A stretch of DNA of 63,741 bases from positions 1 through 63,741 of the forward strand of contig SVQQ01000009.1 in NCBI GenBank assembly GCA_015065265.1, given 5' to 3'. The position numbers were made by a program, and so were the translations under genes. The notes beneath the pieces are model-generated. The model was not told the DNA's origin. It made no database searches and saw nothing but the letters and a program-made list of their open reading frames with translations. This DNA comes from Oscillospiraceae bacterium (lineage in GTDB: Bacteria > Bacillota > Clostridia > Oscillospirales > SIG627). This document shows positions 1-8,177 of this stretch, piece by piece. Position 1 is the first letter of the stretch. Each line of letters starts with the position of its first letter.

Positions 1-2
1 AC

Positions 3-398
3 AAAGAGGAAATTCTCTCGCACTTCCCCAACATTTACAGACACTGTCTTGAACGTGGTTATGACGTTACAAAAGAGCCTATTCCCGTTGTCCCCTCTCA
101 ACATTATTTTATGGGTGGCGTTGACGTTGACAAGAATAGTAAAACCTCAATGGAACGTCTTTATGCTGTGGGTGAGACTTCCTGCAACGGAGTACACGGT
201 AAAAACAGACTTGCAAGTAATTCCCTTTTAGAGAGTCTTGTTTTCGCAAAAGTTGCCTGTGGTGACATAGTGAAAAATTACGTTGCAACAGAAGACTTTG
301 ACGTGGAAATTCAAATTGAAGATTATGAAAATTATAAAGAAAGATATAAAGAGGCTGTACTTTCAGCCATAGAAAAGGAGAGAAATAACCGTGAATGA
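3..398 (+). CDS. nadB: L-aspartate oxidase NadB, C-terminal part (cut by window edge)
   Basis: This is the last 131 codons of a reading frame that enters from the left edge. It carries the end of the FAD/fumarate-reductase fold: the HYFMGG stretch near the start and the block [15 protein letters not shown], which holds the substrate arginine of L-aspartate oxidase. NadB oxidises L-aspartate to iminoaspartate, the first step of de novo NAD synthesis, in the cytoplasm. Only about 65 residues follow the SNSLLE block, so the helical C-terminal domain is short, as in compact clostridial NadB proteins. Its stop overlaps the GTG start of nadC by 8 nt, so the two are in one operon. Succinate dehydrogenase and fumarate reductase flavoproteins are relatives, but the nadC neighbour decides the call. 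Confidence 0.9.
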   Translation, partial: KEEILSHFPNIYRHCLERGYDVTKEPIPVVPSQHYFMGGVDVDKNSKTSMERLYAVGETSCNGVHGKNRLASNSLLESLVFAKVACGDIVKNYVATEDFDVEIQIEDYENYKERYKEAVLSAIEKERNNRE

Positions 399-1242
399 TA
401 TTACTCTTAAACTGGTAGCCGACGACCTTATACTCTCTGCATTAAAAGAGGACGTCACAAGTGAAGATATAACTACAAATTCTGTTATGCCTCAGTACAA
501 AAAAGGTGAAGTTGACCTTATATGCAAGGAAGACGGAGTTATTGCAGGGATTGAGGTTTTCAAAAGGGTTTTTGAACTTCTTGACAAGGATACCGAATTT
601 ATCTGTAGCGTTAAAGACGGGGACGAAGTTAAAAAGGGTGAAAAACTCGGTACTGTCAGAGGGGATATCAGAGTTCTTCTCTCGGGAGAAAGAACTGCCC
701 TTAACTATCTTCAAAGAATGAGCGGTATAGCAACCTATACCCGTTCAATTGTAAAACTTCTTGAAAACTGTCACACAAAACTTCTTGATACCAGAAAAAC
801 TACTCCTAATATGAGAGTGTTTGAAAAGTATGCTGTAAAGGTTGGCGGCGGTTGTAATCACAGGTACAATCTCAGTGACGGAATTCTCTTAAAGGACAAT
901 CACATTGGTGCCGCAGGTGGTGTTAAAGAGGCGGTACTTATGGCAAAGGAATATGCTCCTTTTGTCAGAAAGATTGAAATTGAGGTTGAAAACCTTGAAA
1001 TGCTCAAAGAGGCACTTGAAGCCGGAGCAGATATTATAATGCTTGACAATATGTCGGTAGAAGATATGAAGGAAGCGGTAAGAATAACACGTGGACGTGC
1101 CCAGACCGAATGCAGTGGAAACGTTACAAAAGAGAATATAAGTCGTCTTGTTGATATTGGCGTTGACTTTATTTCCAGTGGCGCTCTAACTCATTCTGCG
1201 CCTATTCTTGACCTTTCTTTAAAAAATCTTCACGCAATATAA
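391..1242 (+). CDS. nadC: Nicotinate-nucleotide pyrophosphorylase (carboxylating)
   Basis: Quinolinate phosphoribosyltransferase of 283 residues, the usual length. It joins quinolinate to PRPP to give nicotinate mononucleotide, CO2 and pyrophosphate. Visible family motifs are [30 protein letters not shown], the EIEVEN and MLDN strands of the barrel, and CSGNVT near the C-terminus. The start is GTG at 391, chosen because AAAAGGAG lies just upstream and the reading frame overlaps the nadB stop by 8 nt, a translational-coupling arrangement. It is the middle gene of nadB-nadC-niaR, so it is probably repressed by NiaR when niacin is plentiful (inferred from the family, not from a visible operator). 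Confidence 0.95.
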   Translation: MNDITLKLVADDLILSALKEDVTSEDITTNSVMPQYKKGEVDLICKEDGVIAGIEVFKRVFELLDKDTEFICSVKDGDEVKKGEKLGTVRGDIRVLLSGERTALNYLQRMSGIATYTRSIVKLLENCHTKLLDTRKTTPNMRVFEKYAVKVGGGCNHRYNLSDGILLKDNHIGAAGGVKEAVLMAKEYAPFVRKIEIEVENLEMLKEALEAGADIIMLDNMSVEDMKEAVRITRGRAQTECSGNVTKENISRLVDIGVDFISSGALTHSAPILDLSLKNLHAI

Positions 1243-1251
1243 GGAGAAAAA

Positions 1252-1764
1252 ATGAAAGCCCAGGAACGAAGAAGAGATATTGTAAATCTTCTCTTGAATC
1301 ACAATGCGCCCATATCGGGAAGTGAACTTTCAAAAAGGCTTGGGGCATCAAGGCAGATCATCGTTCAGGATATTGCCATTTTGAAGGCCGAGGGGGTTGA
1401 CATCCTCTCTACACATAACGGATATATAATCAAAGGGTCCCCTTTACACGAAAGGGTTATAAAACTGCGCCACACAAGTGCGGATACCTGTGATGAATTA
1501 AATCTTATAGTTGACCTTGGCGGTACTGTCGTAAACGTTTTCGTATGGCACAAGGTTTACGGGCGAATAGAGGCCCAAATGAATATTTTTTCAAGGCGTG
1601 GAGTTGAGCAGTTTATGGACGGTATTAAAAGCGGAAAGTCGGTTGAACTTATGAATCTGACTTCAGGCTATCATTACCACACCATAAGGGCAGATTCCGA
1701 AGAGATACTTGATAAAATTGAAAAAGCACTTGACGAAAAAGGGTTTATTGTACCCGAAAAATAA
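1252..1764 (+). CDS. niaR: NiaR-type niacin-responsive repressor (HTH + 3H domain)
   Basis: A 170-residue regulator: an N-terminal winged helix-turn-helix (about residues 1-60, with the SKRLGASRQIIVQDIAIL recognition region) followed by a 3H domain (about 70-168). The histidines H74, H100 (in WHKVYG), H141 and H143 (in SGYHYHTI), together with E82, correspond to the conserved and metal-binding positions of this family as I recall them from the Thermotoga protein. NiaR proteins bind nicotinic acid and repress NAD synthesis and niacin uptake genes. It starts 9 nt after nadC, so it is likely autoregulated as the last gene of the operon. The pnuC gene about 1.8 kb away could be another target, but I could not identify a shared operator. 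Confidence 0.88.
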   Translation: MKAQERRRDIVNLLLNHNAPISGSELSKRLGASRQIIVQDIAILKAEGVDILSTHNGYIIKGSPLHERVIKLRHTSADTCDELNLIVDLGGTVVNVFVWHKVYGRIEAQMNIFSRRGVEQFMDGIKSGKSVELMNLTSGYHYHTIRADSEEILDKIEKALDEKGFIVPEK

Positions 1765-1766
1765 AA

Positions 1767-1800
1767 AAATTGTCTCGGTAAAACCGAGACAATTTTTATT
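1767..1800. terminator. Bidirectional terminator between niaR and trpB
   Basis: A 13-bp perfect stem (1767-1779 with 1783-1795) and a 3-nt loop. A-rich sequence precedes it and T-rich sequence follows it, so it can end transcripts from both converging genes. Confidence 0.9.
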
Positions 1801-1801
1801 T

Positions 1802-3019
1802 TTATTTAATTCCGTACTTTTCAATGATATAGTCCATATCCTTATCTCCCCTTCCGGAAAGGTTGATAAGAATGGAGCCACGTTTCATTTCTTTTGCAAG
1901 TTTCATACCGTAGGCTACTGCGTGAGAAGATTCTATTGCAGGGATAATCCCTTCAAGTCTTGATAAAGTGAAGAAGGCGTCAACTGCTTCGTCGTCGGAA
2001 ATTACGTCGTACTTAACTCTGCCAAGGTCCTGTAAAAAGGCGTGTTCGGGACCTGATGAGGGGTAGTCAAGGCCACTTGCAACTGAATATACAGGGGCGG
2101 GTTCTCCGTTTTCGTCTTTAAGCATTATACTGTTAAATCCGTGCATAATGCCTTCTGTTCCGTACTTGAGACTTGCGGCGTGGTCGCCGAGTTTTGTGCC
2201 TTTACCGAGAGGTTCTACACCGTAGATATCCACAGGGTCGTTAAGGAAGCCTGAGAACATACCCATAGCGTTTGAACCGCCTCCGACACAGGCTACTACC
2301 GCATCGGGAAGTTCTCCTGTCATTTCAATAAACTGTTCTCTCGCTTCTATTCCTACAACGCTCTGGAAGTCACGTACCATTACGGGAAAAGGGTGAGGGC
2401 CGAGAACCGAGCCAATACAATATATACAGTCTTTATACTCTCTTGAATATGCCTTGAATGCGGCGTCTACCGCTTCCTTCAAGGTAGCAAGTCCTTCGGT
2501 TACTTCTACAACGTTTGCGCCGAGAATTTTCATTCTGGCAACATTGGGGGCTTGTTTCTTAATATCTACTGCGCCCATATAGATGTCACATTCCAGTCCG
2601 AAGTACGCTGCGGCAGTTGCAAGGGCAACACCGTGCTGACCTGCACCTGTTTCGGCAATAACCTTTTTCTTGCCCATATATTTTGCAAGAAGGGCTTCGC
2701 CCATACAGTGATTGAGTTTGTGAGCGCCTGTGTGGTTAAGGTCTTCCCTTTTTACGTAAAGTTGAACGTTGCCGAGTTTTGTTGAGAGTCTTTCAAGGTG
2801 AGAAATGGGGGTAGGTCTGCCCTGAAATTCACGGCGTATTCTGCGAAGTTCGCTTATGAACTTGCTTGATTTACAAATAGTGAAATAGGCTTCGCTTATT
2901 TCTTCCATGGCTTTTTTCAAATCTTCTGAAATATATGCTCCGCCGTATTTTCCAAAGAAGCCTTCTTTATCGGGATAGTTTTTAAAATATGTACCAAAAT
3001 CAACGTTATCGTAATTCAT
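1802..3019 (-). CDS. trpB: Tryptophan synthase beta chain
   Basis: A 405-residue PLP enzyme of the TrpB1 type, condensing indole with serine to give tryptophan. K101 in [10 protein letters not shown] is the Schiff-base lysine, E123 in AETGAGQHG is the catalytic acid, and GGGSN and SGRGDKD hold the cofactor phosphate and ring. The gene stands alone: no trpA or other trp gene is adjacent, whereas trpB usually overlaps trpA. A T-box leader with a tryptophan specifier lies directly upstream on the same strand, so expression should rise when tRNA-Trp is uncharged. Without trpA nearby it may work with a distant trpA, or salvage free indole; the window cannot decide. Confidence 0.95.
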   Translation of the reverse strand: MNYDNVDFGTYFKNYPDKEGFFGKYGGAYISEDLKKAMEEISEAYFTICKSSKFISELRRIRREFQGRPTPISHLERLSTKLGNVQLYVKREDLNHTGAHKLNHCMGEALLAKYMGKKKVIAETGAGQHGVALATAAAYFGLECDIYMGAVDIKKQAPNVARMKILGANVVEVTEGLATLKEAVDAAFKAYSREYKDCIYCIGSVLGPHPFPVMVRDFQSVVGIEAREQFIEMTGELPDAVVACVGGGSNAMGMFSGFLNDPVDIYGVEPLGKGTKLGDHAASLKYGTEGIMHGFNSIMLKDENGEPAPVYSVASGLDYPSSGPEHAFLQDLGRVKYDVISDDEAVDAFFTLSRLEGIIPAIESSHAVAYGMKLAKEMKRGSILINLSGRGDKDMDYIIEKYGIK

Positions 3020-3116
3020 TTTAATCTCCTTAAATAATTGTAGTTTTATGTTAATTGTGTAAAAAGTTCAAATTCCGCCATCGTTTGAAATCTGAAAACA
3101 AAAATTTTTCTGTCAT

Positions 3117-3375
3117 AAAAAAACGCCCCTTCCCAACTATATGGGACAGGAGCTCCTGCGGTACCACCCAATTTCGTCGCTTGTGCGACGCACCTCTGTG
3201 CATACTAACATATGCCTGTCACTGTAACGGTTGACCTCCGTCTTGTCTACTGTTATTTCGACTCGCCCTCACAAGCCCATTCAGCGTTGGTGCACTGCCG
3301 CCATTCCACCATCGGCGACTCTCTATCAGCGTTGACACAAGGCTTACTTACTCTTGTTCATCGGTTTCTTTTATT
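3117..3375 (-). promoter_or_regulatory. T-box leader of trpB (tryptophan specifier)
   Basis: Read on the minus strand, positions 3170-3158 give TGGGTGGTACCGC, the T-box sequence that pairs with the tRNA acceptor end. A terminator hairpin and a run of T (3150-3117) follow. Upstream, a long Stem I region contains GAATGGG on its 3' side; the TGG at 3279-3277 is the expected tryptophan specifier codon and is followed by a purine. The gene it controls, trpB, agrees with that reading. The specifier position is inferred by eye without folding the RNA. Confidence 0.88.
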
Positions 3376-3381
3376 AAATTC

Positions 3382-3410
3382 ATACTAACACACACTTTTT
3401 CATTTGTCAA
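3382..3410 (-). promoter_or_regulatory. Sigma-A promoter of the trpB T-box transcript
   Basis: On the minus strand, a perfect -35 TTGACA (3410-3405) and -10 TAGTAT (3387-3382) with a 17-bp spacer. Confidence 0.88.
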
Positions 3411-3452
3411 GAGTTTTCAAATAAATTCGACTTACATTTTTTATGAAAAGTA

Positions 3453-3481
3453 TTGACTTTTTTTCACTTTTATAATATAAT
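3453..3481 (+). promoter_or_regulatory. Sigma-A promoter of pnuC
   Basis: -35 TTGACT (3453-3458) and a perfect -10 TATAAT (3476-3481), spacer 17 bp. An overlapping second TATAAT at 3471 would leave only 12 bp and is not preferred. Transcription would start near 3488 and leave a leader of about 100 nt before the pnuC start. Confidence 0.88.
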
Positions 3482-3488
3482 CCTCTAA

Positions 3489-3580
3489 ACTGCTACCGAG
3501 TAGTGTAATGCGAAATGCATTCGTTTTCATATCATAAGGTCTTAGAAGATATGAAGTACGAATGCTTATTTTTTTAGGAG
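3489..3580 (+). promoter_or_regulatory. Structured pnuC leader, candidate attenuator or riboswitch
   Basis: The leader contains a small hairpin CTAC-CGA-GTAG (3493-3503). After it, the segment GCATT (3517-3521) can pair in two exclusive ways: with AATGC at 3507-3511, or, extended as GCATTCGT, with ACGAATGC at 3558-3565. The second structure encloses another stem (TCATATC with GATATGA) and is followed by TTATTTTTTT (3566-3575), so it resembles an intrinsic terminator. The ribosome binding site AGGAG follows at once. Competing hairpins ahead of a vitamin transporter fit a riboswitch or attenuator. It does not match the NAD+, TPP or preQ1 riboswitch consensus that I can recall, so no class is assigned. 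Confidence 0.55.
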
Positions 3581-3586
3581 AAAAAG

Positions 3587-4282
3587 ATGGGTATTATTAA
3601 AAAACTTAACTATTTTTCTTTAGTTGAAAAGTTACTTTTGTTTGGGTCTGTTTCATTTATTGTTATTTCTTTTTTAATTTTCGACAGAGAAAACTATATG
3701 AATTTAATTGCATCTCTGATTGGGGTCACTTCCCTCATTTTCTGTGCAAAAGGCAATCCCTTCGGTCCTGTTCTGATGATAATTTTCAGTCTTTTTTACG
3801 GGTACATATCTTTTACATTTTCTTACTTTGGTGAGATGATAACGTATCTGGGAATGACGCTTCCTATGTCGGTGATTGCTTTTATTTCTTGGTTTAAAAA
3901 TCCATATAAGGAAAATAAGTCGCAGGTAGAAATAAAAGAGTTAGTAAAAAAAGAAATACTCACTATGTGTGTTCTGACTTTATTTGTTACCGTTGTATTC
4001 TATTACATATTGGATTATTTTGACACAGCAAATCTCATTCCGAGTACCATTTCGGTATCGACGAGTTTCATGGCGGCGTATCTGACATATCTCAGAAGTG
4101 AGTATTTTGCTCTTGTCTATGCTGCAAACGACCTTGTGCTGATTATCTTATGGTCTATTGCATCTTTTACCGACGCGTCTTATATATCGGTTCTTATTTG
4201 CTTTATAGTATTTTTAATAAACGACTTGTACAGCTTTACAAATTGGAAGAAAATGAAAAGTGTGCAGAAGATGGGAAATTAA
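3587..4282 (+). CDS. pnuC: PnuC-family vitamin transporter (probably nicotinamide riboside)
   Basis: A 231-residue integral membrane protein with about seven hydrophobic segments. It shows PnuC family features: the GYISFTFSYFGEMITYLGMT region, STSFMAAYLTYLRSEYFALV, and NDLVLIILW near the C-terminus. PnuC proteins are facilitators that take up nicotinamide riboside; relatives carry thiamine (PnuT) or riboflavin. The NAD genes nadB, nadC and niaR close by favour nicotinamide riboside, but the substrate is inferred from context. Ribosome binding site AGGAG lies 6 nt upstream of the ATG. Expression is likely controlled through the structured leader. Confidence 0.85.
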   Translation: MGIIKKLNYFSLVEKLLLFGSVSFIVISFLIFDRENYMNLIASLIGVTSLIFCAKGNPFGPVLMIIFSLFYGYISFTFSYFGEMITYLGMTLPMSVIAFISWFKNPYKENKSQVEIKELVKKEILTMCVLTLFVTVVFYYILDYFDTANLIPSTISVSTSFMAAYLTYLRSEYFALVYAANDLVLIILWSIASFTDASYISVLICFIVFLINDLYSFTNWKKMKSVQKMGN

Positions 4283-4312
4283 AAAAACAGGCACGTTATG
4301 TGCCTGTTTTTT
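4281..4312. terminator. Bidirectional terminator between pnuC and ileS
   Basis: AAAAACAGGCAC pairs with GTGCCTGTTTTT around a 5-nt loop. It has A-rich and T-rich flanks and lies between two converging genes. Confidence 0.9.
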
Positions 4313-4314
4313 CG

Positions 4315-7300
4315 TTATATTTTCTCTACTCCGAGAGTTACCTTTTCACCATTGATATCCCATTCTTTAGAATATCCTGAAACTGTATCAACAACTACGT
4401 TTAACGCAAGTACGTCGGATGAAATTTCTTCTTTATTATCCAGAATAAGTTTTGCGACCTTTTCGTTACCTGAAACGTAAACGTTGATGTTGTCCATTAC
4501 GTCGAAGTTTGCTTCCTTACGCATTGTCTGAATCTTACTGATAATTTCACGTACGAAGCCTTCTTCGATAAGTTCGGGAGTTAAGGTGGTATCCAGTACT
4601 ACTGTCACACCCTTATAGGTTACTGCCCAGAAGCCTTCCTTCTGTTTCAAGTCGATAATCAGGTCTTCTTCACTAAGGGCTACTGAATCACCGTCGAAGG
4701 AAAGTGCGATAAATCCGTTCTTATCAAGTTCTGCTTTTGCACTTGCGGGATCTACGTTCTGAAGGTATTCGCGAATCTTATTTAAGTGTTTACCGTACTT
4801 TGGACCAACAGTTTTAAGTTGAGGCTTGAAGGAATATGAAATATACTCCGATGCATCGTCGATAATCTCAACTGCCTTGATGTTAAGTTCTTCACGGATT
4901 ATATCGTGATAGAGAGTGTCGGGAGTGTAGTCTGCCTTTACAAACATTTTTGCGATAGGCTGACGGTTCTTAATTGACGCACCGTTTCTTGCGGCTCTTC
5001 CGTTTACAACGATATCGAGCACCGCGTTCATATTCTTTTCAAGGTCGGGATCAATCATTGAAGTATTAACTTCGGGGAATGAGCAAAGGTGTACGCTTTC
5101 GGGGGCGTTCTTGTCGATAGAACGAACCAGATTCAAGTAGATGTCCTCTGCCATAAAGGGTATCATGGGGGCTGCTGCCTTCGCTACTGTTACAAGGGCG
5201 GTGTAAAGGGTCATATAGGCGTTAATCTTATCCTGCGCCATACCCTGCACCCAATATCTTTCACGAGAGCGACGAACGTACCAGTTACTCATTTCGTCAA
5301 CGAAAGAGTCGAGAGCCTTTGCAGCTTCGGGAATCTTATAGTTTCCAAGACAGTTGTCAACTTCTCCTACCATTGTATTAAGTCTGGAAAGGAGCCACTT
5401 ATCCATAAGGGTGAGTTTATCGTATTCCAGAGTATACTTTGTGGCATCGAAGTTATCAATATTAGCATAAAGCACGAAGAAGGCATATGTGTTCCAGAGA
5501 GTGCCCATAAACTTGCGCTGTCCTTCGATAACCGCTTTACCGTGGAAGCGGTTAGGAAGCCAAGGTGCAGAGTTAGTGTAGAAGTACCAACGTATAGCGT
5601 CTGCACCGTAGGTTTCAAGTGCTTCAAAGGGGTCTACTGCATTGCCCTTGGATTTTGACATCTTCTGTCCGTTTTCGTCCTGAACGTGACCGAGAACGAT
5701 AACGTTCTTGTAGGGTGCTTTATTGAAAATGAGAGTTGAAATGGCAAGAAGTGAATAGAACCAACCTCTTGTCTGGTCAACTGCTTCTGAAATGAAGTCT
5801 GCGGGGAACTGTGCTTCAAAAAGGTCCTTATTTTCAAAGGGATAGTGATGCTGTGCGAAGGGCATTGAACCTGAGTCGAACCAACAGTCGATAACTTCGG
5901 GAACTCTCTTCATCTGTTTTCCGCACTTTTCACACTTGATAGTTACGTTGTCGATAAACGGGCGGTGAAGTTCCACGTTATCGGGGCAGTTATCGGACAT
6001 TGATTTAAGTTCTTCGATAGAGCCGATAGCGTGTTCGTGACCACATTCACAAGTCCAGATATTAAGAGGTGTACCCCAATATCTGTTACGGCTGATTGCC
6101 CAGTCCTGAACGTTTTCAAGCCAGTCGCCAAATCTTCCCTTACCGATACTTTCGGGTATCCAGTTAATAGTATTGTTATTCTTTATAAGGTCTTCCTTAA
6201 CGTCGGTCATCTTAATGTACCAACTCTCACGAGCATAGTAAATAAGGGGAGTGTCGCATCTCCAACAGAAAGGATAACTGTGTTCAAAATTTGGTGCTTC
6301 GAAGAGAAGTCCTCTTTCGTTTAAGTTTTTAAGTACTTCTTTATCTGCGTCCTTGCAGAACATTCCAGGCCAAAGGGTCTTGTCGGTGAGTTCACCCTTT
6401 GCATCTACTGTCTGAACGAAAGGAAGGTCGTATTTTTTACCTACGTTGTAGTCGTCTTCACCAAAGGCGGGTGCTATGTGAACGATACCTGTACCGTCGG
6501 TGAGAGTAACGTATTTGTCGCACACTACGTAGTAAGCCTTTTTATTGGGCTTTGTATCGTAGAGGGGTTCATATTCCATAAATTCCAGGTCTTTACCTAC
6601 AAACTTTTCAAGAATGGTATATTCGGTCTTGATAACAGTGCTCACAAGAGCCTCTGCCATATAGTAGGTTTCGCCCTCGGTTTCAAGTTTTACGTAGGTC
6701 TCGTCGGGGTTAACGCAAAGAGCCACGTTTGAGGGAAGTGTCCAAGGGGTAGTTGTCCAAGCAAGGAAGAATGTTTTCTCCTGATTTTTGAGGGGGAATT
6801 TAGCAACTGCGGAGCGTTCTTTTACGTCCTTGTAGCCCTGTGCTACTTCGTGTGAAGAAAGAGGGGTACCGCATCTTGGACAGTAAGGAACGATTTTAAA
6901 TCCTCTGTAGAGAAGGCCCTTATCCCAAATCTGTTTAAGTGCCCACCACTCAGACTCGATGAAACTGTTTTCGTAGGTTACGTAAGGGTTATCCATATCT
7001 GCCCAGAAGCCTACTGTGGAAGAGAAGTCTTCCCACATTCCCTTATATTTCCATACGCTTTCCTTACACTTTTCAATGAAGGGTTCAAGTCCGTATTCTT
7101 CAATCTGTTCTTTTCCGTCAAGTCCGAGAAGTTTCTCAACCTCAAGTTCAACGGGAAGTCCGTGTGTATCCCATCCTGCTTTTCTGGGAACGAAGTTTCC
7201 TTTCATTGAACGGTAACGGGGTATCATATCTTTAATTACACGGGTAAGTACGTGTCCTATGTGAGGCTTACCGTTAGCGGTAGGGGGTCCGTCATAGAAT

Positions 7301-7425
7301 ACGTATGGACGTGACTTATCCGCAGAGTCCATACTCTTTTCAAAAATATTGTTTTCCTTCCAAAACTTTTCGATGTTCTTTTCTCTCTCGACAAAATTCA
7401 TATTTGTCGGAACCTTGTTATACAT
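4315..7425 (-). CDS. ileS: Isoleucyl-tRNA synthetase
   Basis: A 1036-residue class I synthetase that charges tRNA-Ile and edits mischarged valine. The HIGH motif is seen in PPTANGKPHIGHVLTR (H55-H58) and the second signature in KMSKSKGN. The zinc-type cysteine pairs in the middle (YCPRCG, CECGHEH, CEKCGKQM) are also visible. The length and the YDGPPTANGKPHIGH form resemble the long, eukaryote-like IleS2 subtype, which is often less sensitive to mupirocin (family knowledge, not tested here). Unlike thrS and trpB in this window it has no T-box: only about 100 nt separate it from the next gene, and these hold an ordinary promoter. Monocistronic between terminator and promoter. Confidence 0.97.
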   Translation of the reverse strand: MYNKVPTNMNFVEREKNIEKFWKENNIFEKSMDSADKSRPYVFYDGPPTANGKPHIGHVLTRVIKDMIPRYRSMKGNFVPRKAGWDTHGLPVELEVEKLLGLDGKEQIEEYGLEPFIEKCKESVWKYKGMWEDFSSTVGFWADMDNPYVTYENSFIESEWWALKQIWDKGLLYRGFKIVPYCPRCGTPLSSHEVAQGYKDVKERSAVAKFPLKNQEKTFFLAWTTTPWTLPSNVALCVNPDETYVKLETEGETYYMAEALVSTVIKTEYTILEKFVGKDLEFMEYEPLYDTKPNKKAYYVVCDKYVTLTDGTGIVHIAPAFGEDDYNVGKKYDLPFVQTVDAKGELTDKTLWPGMFCKDADKEVLKNLNERGLLFEAPNFEHSYPFCWRCDTPLIYYARESWYIKMTDVKEDLIKNNNTINWIPESIGKGRFGDWLENVQDWAISRNRYWGTPLNIWTCECGHEHAIGSIEELKSMSDNCPDNVELHRPFIDNVTIKCEKCGKQMKRVPEVIDCWFDSGSMPFAQHHYPFENKDLFEAQFPADFISEAVDQTRGWFYSLLAISTLIFNKAPYKNVIVLGHVQDENGQKMSKSKGNAVDPFEALETYGADAIRWYFYTNSAPWLPNRFHGKAVIEGQRKFMGTLWNTYAFFVLYANIDNFDATKYTLEYDKLTLMDKWLLSRLNTMVGEVDNCLGNYKIPEAAKALDSFVDEMSNWYVRRSRERYWVQGMAQDKINAYMTLYTALVTVAKAAAPMIPFMAEDIYLNLVRSIDKNAPESVHLCSFPEVNTSMIDPDLEKNMNAVLDIVVNGRAARNGASIKNRQPIAKMFVKADYTPDTLYHDIIREELNIKAVEIIDDASEYISYSFKPQLKTVGPKYGKHLNKIREYLQNVDPASAKAELDKNGFIALSFDGDSVALSEEDLIIDLKQKEGFWAVTYKGVTVVLDTTLTPELIEEGFVREIISKIQTMRKEANFDVMDNINVYVSGNEKVAKLILDNKEEISSDVLALNVVVDTVSGYSKEWDINGEKVTLGVEKI

Positions 7426-7487
7426 CTTATAAATCCTCCAAAGTATTATGTAGGGTTGATAATTTAAGTTAAATTACAGTAACTTAT

Positions 7488-7516
7488 ATTTTATCACACA
7501 AAAGTCCATATGTCAA
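7488..7516 (-). promoter_or_regulatory. Sigma-A promoter of ileS
   Basis: Minus strand -35 TTGACA (7516-7511), -10 TAAAAT (7493-7488), spacer 17 bp. A simple leader of about 60 nt follows, with GGAGG before the ATG. Confidence 0.85.
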
Positions 7517-7528
7517 ACAAAAAATGGC

Positions 7529-8161
7529 TTATTCTTCAATAATTCCTATTTCTCTCGACCATCTTATTTCAAGCATATACTCTTCGCCGTCTATTTCTAC
7601 GCTGTAAGCGGTGGGGCTATACTTATAGACGGGGTATGAAGACAAGAGAAATGAGGGTGTATCGAAGAGAGCGATAATCTCGCCGAAGTATTCTCTCCTT
7701 TTATATCCCTCTTCTTCGGGAGTTCTGCCATAAAAGACGTAAAAAGCAAAATCTTCGGCGGTCTTTCCTGTGAGTTTTTCGGCTTTTTCGATATATTTTT
7801 CGCTGACTCTTGATTTTTTGTCAAGGTCGTTTTTGTTTACAAAAAGGAAGGTATGACACTCTTCAAAGAGGATATCAAGGGACTTATAATCTTCCGTAAC
7901 GTAGTACTTTTCCTCTTCAAGACCTTTCACGAGAATTGCATCTTCGCTTTCAAGGGGGAAAATATCATAGGAAAGAATTGAGCCGACTTTTTTACCATAT
8001 CCCAAGTCTGTATAGCGGTAGGAGTTTTCAAGTGGGTAAAAGACGGTTGAGTCCGAACGGATTATAGTTCCGTCTTCCCTCTCCTTATAGGTGTATTTTT
8101 CACTGCAAGATAGTGAAAATAATATTAAAACTAAAGTTAAAATTAAAGTGATTTTCTTCAT
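7529..8161 (-). CDS. Putative lipoprotein of unknown function
   Basis: A 210-residue protein with an N-terminal signal of the lipoprotein type: MKK, a hydrophobic stretch, then the lipobox LFSLSC, with Cys19 as the predicted lipidated residue. The mature part is charged and soluble, with no motif I recognise; residues 90-120 and the C-terminal half are rich in Glu, Lys and Tyr. It would be anchored on the outer face of the membrane. It lies 16 nt downstream of cls, so the two are probably co-transcribed, but that does not reveal a function. Confidence 0.75.
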   Translation of the reverse strand: MKKITLILTLVLILFSLSCSEKYTYKEREDGTIIRSDSTVFYPLENSYRYTDLGYGKKVGSILSYDIFPLESEDAILVKGLEEEKYYVTEDYKSLDILFEECHTFLFVNKNDLDKKSRVSEKYIEKAEKLTGKTAEDFAFYVFYGRTPEEEGYKRREYFGEIIALFDTPSFLLSSYPVYKYSPTAYSVEIDGEEYMLEIRWSREIGIIEE

Positions 8162-8177
8162 AATTCAAGTTACCTTT

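Noticed and set aside
5089..5658. A 189-codon plus-strand frame inside ileS
   Set aside because: It is the antisense shadow of a strongly conserved synthetase gene; no start signals and no family features.
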